DNA from: Pseudomonadota bacterium
GTDB lineage: Bacteria; Myxococcota; Bradymonadia; UBA4248
Length of the DNA stretch: 7,419 bases
Reading direction: 5' to 3'
Assembly: GCA_017629415.1 (NCBI GenBank)
Contig: JAGBXG010000278.1
Span: 1 to 7,419 of the forward strand
Below are positions 1-5,335 of the stretch, piece by piece (position 1 is the stretch's first letter; each line of letters opens with the position of its first letter). The translations under genes were made by a program, and so were the position numbers. The notes under the pieces were generated by a model. That model did no database searches. It saw only the letters and a list, made by a program, of their open reading frames with translations, and had not been told where the DNA came from.

Positions 1-1
1 A

Positions 2-856
2 GTTGGTTATGAATGTATCAATGGCACATGCAAACCCTTCTCAGATTTTTCAGCATCCAAAACTATCATTTGCAACGGTCAAACCTTGACTCCTTATAAC
101 GATAAAAATGGTTGCAATGGTTGCGGAATTCATTGCCAGAACGGTTCATGCAAAGCAGGAGTGTGCCTGAATTCAATTATTACATTCGGTCACTATGAGC
201 AAGACAATGACCCCGAAACTGGCAAAGAACCCATTGAATGGCGTGTACTCGATGTCAATGCCGAAGGTCAGTATCTCGTCATCAGCGACAAAGTCCTTGA
301 AAAGAAAAGATACAACGAAACGAATAGATCCATCACATGGGAAAAGAGCACCATTCGTTCGTGGTTAAATGGGTATGCGGCATCTTACAATAGCAATGGC
401 ATAAATTATACAAGCAACAACTTCATCGATGCGGCATTTACAGCTGAAGAACAAGCCAAAATCATTGCTTCCAACGTCCCTGCACATGCCAATCCCGGCG
501 TTTACAGCTCGAGTCCAGGTAATGCAACGACCGATAAGATATTCTTACTCAGCATCGTTGAAGCCAAACAGTATTTTGCCAACGATACGGCCCGTCTGGC
601 AGATGCCACACGTTATGCCGTTAAGCAAGGTCTGTTTGTCAGAGGTACCGACACTGTGAGTACCTCTGGTGGTACAACTTCATTCAACGGAAAGTATACA
701 AATGTTCACCATTACGCCTACTGGTGGCTCCGGTCGCCGGGCTACAATTCAACTTATGCCGCCGATGTGGACCTCAGTGGCGCCGTTTATGCAAGTGGGA
801 ACTTCGTGCTCAACGACTACAACGGTGTTCGTCCCGCTTTGTGGCTGGATTACTAA
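2..856 (+). CDS. DUF6273 domain protein with Cys-rich N-terminal segment (5' end outside window)
   Basis: The reading frame is open from the left edge, so the true start lies upstream; the TTG at 86 is internal. The visible 284 residues begin with a cysteine-rich stretch (Cys 5, 10, 24, 38, 41, 45, 50, 55; motifs CINGTC, CNGCGIHC, CQNGSC) that looks like a small disulfide-bonded or metal-binding module. From about residue 59 to the end it matches DUF6273: 'PIEWRVLDV', 'YLVISDKVLEKKRYNE', 'STIRSWLN', 'DKIFLLSIVEAKQYF', and the C-terminal 'WWLRSPG' followed by 'GVRPALWLDY'. The WWLRSP...VRPA layout recalls the formylglycine-generating-enzyme/C-type-lectin-like fold, but I see no catalytic residues to support an enzyme. 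Cys-rich linkers before DUF6273 suggest a surface or secreted protein, which is inference because the N-terminus is missing. The TAA stop is followed by a non-coding, hairpin-rich region. Function unknown. Confidence 0.88.
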   Translation, partial: VGYECINGTCKPFSDFSASKTIICNGQTLTPYNDKNGCNGCGIHCQNGSCKAGVCLNSIITFGHYEQDNDPETGKEPIEWRVLDVNAEGQYLVISDKVLEKKRYNETNRSITWEKSTIRSWLNGYAASYNSNGINYTSNNFIDAAFTAEEQAKIIASNVPAHANPGVYSSSPGNATTDKIFLLSIVEAKQYFANDTARLADATRYAVKQGLFVRGTDTVSTSGGTTSFNGKYTNVHHYAYWWLRSPGYNSTYAADVDLSGAVYASGNFVLNDYNGVRPALWLDY

Positions 857-920
857 ATATTTAATCACTGAACCAATAATCTTTAATCCAAACTGATGTT
901 TCAGGCAGTACCCCAATCTC

Positions 921-946
921 GAACGCCCATCCCCAAAAGGGCGTTC
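921..946. terminator. Hairpin after the DUF6273 gene, possible terminator
   Basis: GAACGCCC (921-928) pairs perfectly with GGGCGTTC (939-946) around a 10-nt loop ATCCCCAAAA. It starts 64 nt after the stop codon at 856. No U-tract follows, so it is weak as an intrinsic terminator. It may instead be the first hairpin of the repeat element that follows. Confidence 0.4.
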
Positions 947-1019
947 TAGTGCCCCCCCCTTGGGGGCACGGCGTACGCAAAGTCACAAATCGTTTACGAA
1001 TTCGTATGTTGCAGGGACG

Positions 1020-1047
1020 AAAAATGGGGGAGCGGGTCCCCATTTTT
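1020..1047. repeat. Perfect 10-bp hairpin inside the intergenic element
   Basis: AAAAATGGGG (1020-1029) pairs with CCCCATTTTT (1038-1047) around loop GAGCGGGT. The A and T ends make it resemble an intrinsic terminator on either strand. It could stop readthrough from the DUF6273 gene toward serS. Confidence 0.5.
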
Positions 1048-1110
1048 CCAAAAAACGAGTGTTAACAGTACCCGGCTAACCCACGAAAAAGCACCCCATA
1101 TTGTGGGATT

Positions 1111-1157
1111 CCAAAGGGGCTCAGCCCCTTTGGCGGGGTTTGGGGCGGAGCCCCAAA
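1111..1157. repeat. Double hairpin CCAAAGGGGC / TTTGGGGC inside the element
   Basis: Two adjacent hairpins. CCAAAGGGGC (1111-1120) pairs perfectly with GCCCCTTTGG (1124-1133) across a TCA loop. Five bases later TTTGGGGC (1139-1146) pairs with GCCCCAAA (1150-1157) across a GGA loop. The related stems and three-base loops suggest a repeated building block. Confidence 0.55.
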
Positions 1158-1221
1158 AGAACTTTGCGTACGCCGTGCCCCTTGGGGGGGACCCCAAAGC
1201 GCGAGCAAAAAAAGGGGTCAC

Positions 1222-1251
1222 TTGAATATTGATACCTACATGGAGTATATC
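1222..1251 (+). promoter_or_regulatory. Possible sigma-70-type promoter for serS
   Basis: TTGAAT (1222-1227) and TATATC (1246-1251) are separated by 18 bp; each matches four of six consensus bases. It lies just outside the repeat element and would give a leader of roughly 60 nt that contains the palindrome at 1271-1290. Prediction by eye only. Confidence 0.35.
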
Positions 1252-1270
1252 GCGCTGCGGTTTTCATACC

Positions 1271-1290
1271 TTTCGGCAATGTTGCCGAAA
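1271..1290. promoter_or_regulatory. Perfect 20-nt palindrome in the serS leader
   Basis: TTTCGGCAATGTTGCCGAAA forms a 9-bp stem with only TG at the centre as DNA; as RNA, a 7-bp stem with a 6-nt loop is more likely. It ends 32 nt before the serS start and has no U-tract, so it is not an obvious terminator. It could be a protein-binding operator or a leader hairpin affecting mRNA stability. Confidence 0.4.
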
Positions 1291-1305
1291 CCATCACTTA
1301 AAACT

Positions 1306-1312
1306 AAAGGAG
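1306..1312 (+). promoter_or_regulatory. Ribosome binding site of serS
   Basis: AAAGGAG lies 10 nt before the ATG at 1323 and fixes that start. Confidence 0.75.
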
Positions 1313-1316
1313 TTGA

Positions 1317-2579
<1,263 letters not shown>

Positions 2580-2598
2580 TTTGTAAACCTAACATCAC

Positions 2599-2632
2599 AA
2601 AAAAGGCGACTGCTTATGCAGCCGCCTTTTTT
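2599..2632. terminator. Bidirectional intrinsic terminator between serS and the lipoprotein gene
   Basis: A6 (2599-2604) and GGCG pair with CGCC and T6 (2627-2632). After one A/C mismatch, CTGC pairs with GCAG around the loop TTAT. The A-tract and T-tract on either side make it work from both strands, which suits the convergent serS (+) and lipoprotein (-) genes. Confidence 0.9.
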
Positions 2633-2700
2633 CATGTTGAAATATTGATAAAGTTTAATTCAGCCTTATCGCATCCTTTCAAATGCATCATGTGTATGAT

Positions 2701-3441
2701 CTAATCACATGTATAATCCACACCCAAATCAAATTCCTCACTGAGACGTTTCCAGCCATCATTTGTGGTTATCATCTTGCAATAGTTCTTTCGAGATAAC
2801 CCGGAAAAAAGAAACATTCTGTCTGCATCTTCAACATTTGAAACATTCCAAGAACTTAAATCTTGATCAAAAGACTCGGCCATTTCAAACATACTCATCA
2901 TATCTCTGACATTTGAAACATCCCAAGAACTTAAATCCTGGTCAAAAGACACGGCCATGTAAAACATAGAAGACATATCCATCACATTGGATACATTCCA
3001 AGAACTTAAATCCTGGTCAAAAGACTCGGCCATGTAAAACATAGAAGACATATCCATCACATTAGATACATTCCAAGAACTTAAATCTTGGTCAAAAGAC
3101 CCGGCCATGTAAAACATAGAAGACATATCCATCACATTGGAAACATCCCAATCGCCGATATTCTGGTTAAACTCTCCCGCAAATGAAAACATAGAAGCCA
3201 TATCTATCACATTGGAAACATCCCAATTGCCGATATCTTGATTGAATAGCATACTTATCTCAAATAAATCACTCATATCTGTAATCTGAGAGGTATCCCA
3301 ATTTGTGACATTTTTACCCCAAATGATTGCATCAATTAATTCATCTCTAGCCTCTTCTGCTTCGAATGCTTCACACCCCAGCATCCCCAAAGCCAAAGAT
3401 ACACATGCTGCCATTTCCATCCATTTCAAACATTTTTTCAT
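2701..3441 (-). CDS. BspA-like DUF285-repeat lipoprotein
   Basis: 246-residue protein starting at the ATG at 3441. That start is preferred over an in-frame one at 3504 because AGGGG (plus-strand 3449-3453) sits 7 nt before it and a lipoprotein signal follows at once: basic MKK, hydrophobic segment, then LGMLGC with Cys23 as the likely lipidated residue. The -3 position is Met, which is less typical of a lipobox, and Glu9 precedes the hydrophobic run. Tryptophans at 48, 73, 98, 123, 148, 173 and 198 mark seven units of exactly 25 residues of type W[ND]VSNVxDMxxMFxxAxxFDQDLSS, the DUF285 leucine-rich-like repeat of bacterial surface proteins. The tail carries Cys221 ('NYC') and Cys245 ('YTC'), a likely disulfide cap. 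It probably sits on the outside of a membrane and binds a ligand or host molecule; the partner cannot be read from the sequence. It ends 69 nt from the shared terminator. Confidence 0.88.
   Translation of the reverse strand: MKKCLKWMEMAACVSLALGMLGCEAFEAEEARDELIDAIIWGKNVTNWDTSQITDMSDLFEISMLFNQDIGNWDVSNVIDMASMFSFAGEFNQNIGDWDVSNVMDMSSMFYMAGSFDQDLSSWNVSNVMDMSSMFYMAESFDQDLSSWNVSNVMDMSSMFYMAVSFDQDLSSWDVSNVRDMMSMFEMAESFDQDLSSWNVSNVEDADRMFLFSGLSRKNYCKMITTNDGWKRLSEEFDLGVDYTCD
2776..3300 (-). repeat. 75-bp tandem repeats encoding the DUF285 units
   Basis: Seven units of exactly 75 bp without indels; the Trp codon recurs on the plus strand as CCA at 2848, 2923, 2998, 3073, 3148, 3223 and 3298. The units at 2926-3000 and 3001-3075 differ at only 2 of 75 bases, and the next (3076-3150) differs from its neighbour at 5. 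The outer units are more diverged, a pattern that fits recent internal duplication by slippage or unequal recombination. Confidence 0.9.
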
Positions 3442-3534
3442 GAGATATCCCCTACACTTCTCTAGATTGAAAAAGCGAAGACACAAACAATGCCTTCTCA
3501 ACAAACAGCAAATAAAACAGCAAATATCATACCA

Positions 3535-3563
3535 ATTTTACAACCCAACAGTTTATTTTCCAA
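3535..3563 (-). promoter_or_regulatory. Possible promoter of the lipoprotein gene
   Basis: On the minus strand TTGGAA (plus 3558-3563) and TAAAAT (plus 3535-3540) are spaced by 17 bp, matching four and five of six consensus bases. The -10 box lies about 95 nt before the ATG at 3441. No clear operator is seen. Prediction by eye. Confidence 0.4.
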
Positions 3564-3662
3564 TCTCACCGCTATCCCCACCCCCAATGCACGGATATCG
3601 CATCAAAACTGTTAACGATAAAGCAATAACCCCAAGAAAATTACGGCGTGATATAACACTAC

Positions 3663-3716
3663 CTGCCTGCAACCCACTGCCTGCAACCCACTACCCACTA
3701 CCCACTACCCACTACT
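3663..3716. repeat. Heptamer tandem array (CTACCCA) with G-quadruplex potential
   Basis: Two perfect copies of the 14-mer CTGCCTGCAACCCA (3663-3690) are followed by three perfect copies of CTACCCA (3691-3711) and a partial fourth. On the minus strand this gives five GGG runs, four of them separated by TAGT loops, the spacing needed for an intramolecular quadruplex. It lies in the non-coding gap about 220 nt upstream of the lipoprotein start. Confidence 0.85.
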
Positions 3717-3831
3717 TTTTTTGCGTCTTTTAGGCTCTTTAAACTTGTATTTTTTTTTTTGATAATCACGCTATACCTTAAGCATGGCTATTTTACTGGG
3801 TTTTGTCACCCCACAAAATGTGAGTGTCCAA

Positions 3832-3910
3832 AAATTTGTACAAATATGACACGCACCTTGTTCTCGACCTGTATCAATAAACGAACGAGAGACACCCCTT
3901 GTACAAATTT
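3832..3910. promoter_or_regulatory. Paired TTGTACAA palindromes, possible operator pair
   Basis: AAATTTGTACAA (3832-3843) and its exact reverse complement TTGTACAAATTT (3899-3910) lie 55 nt apart, and each contains the self-palindrome TTGTACAA. The right copy falls between a plus-strand GAGACA (3889-3894) and TATAAT (3912-3917) that are exactly 17 bp apart, which is where a repressor would block a promoter. No coding sequence follows on the plus strand, so any transcript would be non-coding or antisense to the WYL genes. The layout also allows a 12-bp long-range stem. Confidence 0.45.
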
Positions 3911-4008
3911 ATATAATATTAGTTTCGTGCGACGTCCATCCGACCAAACGCATCACCTTGTTTGCATCTGTGTGTTATTTATATATAGAATAACATGAAA
4001 TAAAATAT

Positions 4009-4023
4009 AAATATTGGATATTT
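4009..4023 (-). terminator. Weak AT hairpin downstream of the WYL operon
   Basis: AAATAT (4009-4014) pairs with ATATTT (4018-4023) around a 3-nt loop, 32 nt beyond the WYL stop codon on the minus strand, and a T-rich stretch follows on that strand. With an all-AT stem it is a poor terminator, but it is the only candidate seen at this end of the operon. Confidence 0.25.
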
Positions 4024-4055
4024 CACGCAAAACCACATGATAAGCCATGCATATT

Positions 4056-4898
4056 TTAGCTTCTCTTTTCCCAGGAATCCATCAGAGATGGATCCGAAAA
4101 TGATATGCGGATAACATAACCAGTAAACGACCTTAACCACGGAAATAGTTCGCGGCCGTCGTAAACGTCAGCAGAAAAACGCGCAGAATACGGACTGATG
4201 CGCTCTATTGTGCCGCAGCGCTTTTCAGATTCGAGCCTCGCCAGCACAGGGTGATTGGGATGCGGAGCCATAATCTCCATCTCGACGTGAACGGTTTGAG
4301 GCACATTCCGTGTCGAAACACCCCACAGATGCAGAGATTCAGCTGCAAACCGTTCGCGGCATTGCGCATATTGTGTTTCAGAAGCGTTATGGGGTTCCAC
4401 TGGCTTCACTTCCTCAATGCGATCAATTCGTATCGCAGCAAAGTCGCCCGACTCGAGGTAATACCCCATCAGATAGCGACGCCCTGTACGTGCGCTCGCA
4501 TAAATTTTGACAGGGACAACGTCGGCGGCAAGCCAGCATTTGGATGTCGTCTGTGGCGGTTGTACGACATGGCCATTATGATCAATCAATCGATAATTCG
4601 CGGGTATTTGATATTGTACATCATGACTGCGCACCCAATGATAAAGCTTCACGCTCACCGGCGTCTGATTGCGAATGCATGTCAATATCGACTCCAATAT
4701 CTCCGCATCCATGACGTGATACAAAAAACGATACCGGAATCTCAGCGGTGACTGAGGTAACACCTTGAATTTGGCGCGCTCCCGTTCAATCATATAATGC
4801 CCGGCGACGCCCAATGAATCAACCTCGGCAAAGAATCGGAATAAATCGATATAAGGGGTTAGCTCAAATTCTGGCTTCACCAAGCGATACTCAAACAA
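4056..4898 (-). CDS. C-terminal fragment of the WYL regulator (WYL and WCX domains)
   Basis: 280 codons if read from a TTG at 4898 (residue 1). No ribosome binding site favours that TTG; the frame continues upstream to 'LGIIERQIVKK' before a TGA. Residues 20-40 ('FRFFAEVDSLGVAGHYMIER') link to the WYL domain (about 65-167: 'AEILESILTCIRNQTPVSVK', 'RRYLMGYYLESGDFAAIRID', 'RIEEVKPV'). The WCX extension (about 200-275) shows 'LARLESEKRCGTIERI', 'FSADVYDGRELFPWLRSFTG'. WYL domains in characterised regulators bind nucleic-acid ligands and control defence or DNA-damage genes; the ligand here is unknown. A loop of about 30 residues (about 92-125) between the first strands looks longer than I expect. 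It is best read as the second half of the frameshifted gene. Confidence 0.75.
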   Translation of the reverse strand: MFEYRLVKPEFELTPYIDLFRFFAEVDSLGVAGHYMIERERAKFKVLPQSPLRFRYRFLYHVMDAEILESILTCIRNQTPVSVKLYHWVRSHDVQYQIPANYRLIDHNGHVVQPPQTTSKCWLAADVVPVKIYASARTGRRYLMGYYLESGDFAAIRIDRIEEVKPVEPHNASETQYAQCRERFAAESLHLWGVSTRNVPQTVHVEMEIMAPHPNHPVLARLESEKRCGTIERISPYSARFSADVYDGRELFPWLRSFTGYVIRISFSDPSLMDSWEKRS

Positions 4899-5335
4899 TT
4901 TTTTAACGATTTGACGTTCAATGATACCGAGTTTTCATATTCTTTCAGCACAGCCCAAAGGCGCTTATTATCTACTGGAACTGCGCGCTTTAGGTCTGAC
5001 ACGGTTTTATAATTTCCATCTTCCAGCGCAAAAAGCAGCCCAAAGTGTGCCGCCAGTTCCGAATCAATAACCTTTTTCGATTGCAGAAACGCAGCCACTG
5101 GATTCTCATCCAGATCACGGCTATCCATAGTCAAAAACTGTCTCATCTCGCTTTTGTATCCACGTTTGCATAAATATGATTTAAGCAACTGCTCCATCAA
5201 CGTGCGGAACTGGCGATAGGCACTCTGGTTTTCTTCCATCAACATTCTATATGAAATCCCAAGCATGCAGAATTCGCGCAAAAACTGCCTGCACCGATTG
5301 AGTTTTTCGAACTTGAACTCAATATTATACGCCAT
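4877..5335 (-). CDS. N-terminal fragment of the WYL regulator (winged-helix part)
   Basis: 152 codons as it stands. The family start 'MAYNIEFKFEKLNRCRQFLREFCMLG' class is recognisable (helical 'LNRCRQFLREFCMLGISYR'), followed by a segment of 'RQFLTMDSRDLDENPVAAFL' type known to me from clostridial WYL regulators, and then 'FGLLFALEDGNYKTVSDLKR' and 'DNKRLWAVLKEYE', the helices of a winged-helix DNA-binding domain. The last 18 residues (NSVSLNVKSLKNCLSIAW) are out of frame relative to the family. Alone it would lack the wing and the WYL sensor, so it is unlikely to work as a normal regulator. Translation probably couples to the upstream gene because start and stop overlap. Confidence 0.7.
   Translation of the reverse strand: MAYNIEFKFEKLNRCRQFLREFCMLGISYRMLMEENQSAYRQFRTLMEQLLKSYLCKRGYKSEMRQFLTMDSRDLDENPVAAFLQSKKVIDSELAAHFGLLFALEDGNYKTVSDLKRAVPVDNKRLWAVLKEYENSVSLNVKSLKNCLSIAW
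4932..4935 (-). other. Frameshift position in the WYL regulator
   Basis: The minus strand reads GAA TAT GAA AAC TCG GTA in the upstream frame and AAA CTC GGT ATC ATT in the downstream frame. Insertion of one A in the A4 run joins EYE to KLGII. The heptamer TGAAAAC is not a canonical X-XXY-YYZ slippery site because re-pairing at the P site would be poor. Confidence 0.75.

Larger units (their letters stand above)
952..1190. repeat. Compound inverted-repeat, hairpin-rich intergenic element
   Basis: Two arms face each other: 963-983 and 1161-1181 are perfect reverse complements over 21 bp and contain the palindrome GCGTACGC. Beyond them each arm ends in a C-run, TT, G-run block (about 952-966 and 1178-1190), so the inverted repeat spans about 239 bp with those imperfect extensions. 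Three strong hairpins lie inside (1020-1047, 1111-1133, 1139-1157). No plausible gene is present: the minus-strand frame here has no ribosome binding site and is rich in Gly, Pro, Trp and Phe from the repeat. No flanking target-site duplication is obvious. The form suits a dispersed non-coding intergenic repeat (REP/MITE-like). GGGGC-GGAGCCCC-type repeats of this kind recur in other bacterial genomes from memory, but copy number in this genome cannot be seen. Confidence 0.6.
3717..4055. other. AT-rich non-coding gap between the WYL operon and the lipoprotein gene
   Basis: This stretch holds a run of ten or more T (about 3751-3761), the paired TTGTACAA palindromes, an imperfect palindrome GTTATT...AATAAC (3974-3994) and a small AT hairpin (4009-4023). 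The 79-codon plus-strand frame from 3759 has no ribosome binding site, runs through the palindromes and resembles nothing I know, so I see no gene here. Confidence 0.6.
4056..5335 (-). pseudogene. Winged-helix/WYL transcriptional regulator broken by a one-base frameshift
   Basis: Two overlapping frames (4877-5335 and 4056-4898) together make one regulator of about 426 residues. The first frame runs to 'LWAVLKEYE', then leaves the family pattern and stops after 18 unrelated residues. Shifting by one base at the A4 run (plus strand TTTT, 4932-4935) restores 'LKEYEKLGIIERQIVKKLFEYRL', the expected recognition helix and wing of a winged helix. One A appears to be missing: AAAA where AAAAA would keep the frame. 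A TGA lies just upstream in the second frame, so the C-terminal part cannot be reached without a shift. The cause may be a real mutation, a slippage-prone tract or a sequencing/assembly error; the otherwise intact coding on both sides favours a recent event or an error. The start ATG at 5335 overlaps the stop of the upstream WYL gene by 11 bp with GGAGG 7 nt before it. Confidence 0.85.

Noticed and set aside
994..1221. 75-codon minus-strand frame in the repeat element
   Set aside because: It has no ribosome binding site and its residues are dictated by the inverted repeats and hairpins; such frames are common artefacts of this repeat type.
2776..3300. CRISPR-like array
   Set aside because: The periodic 75-bp units have no unique spacers, stay in frame without indels and encode DUF285 repeats.
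3305..3733. 142-codon plus-strand frame over the lipoprotein 5' end
   Set aside because: It overlaps the signal-peptide region of the lipoprotein gene, reads through the CTACCCA array as Pro/Thr/His repeats, and has no ribosome binding site.
3759..3998. 79-codon plus-strand frame in the intergenic gap
   Set aside because: No Shine-Dalgarno sequence precedes it, it starts in a T-run, crosses both TTGTACAA palindromes and has no recognisable protein features.
4251..4751. 166-codon plus-strand frame antisense to the WYL regulator
   Set aside because: The minus strand carries clear WYL and WCX motifs here; the plus frame is a shadow.
4925..4945. Programmed -1 frameshifting to join the two WYL fragments
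   Set aside because: The local heptamer TGAAAAC does not fit X-XXY-YYZ and no strong downstream pseudoknot was noticed; a deleted base or sequencing error is simpler.
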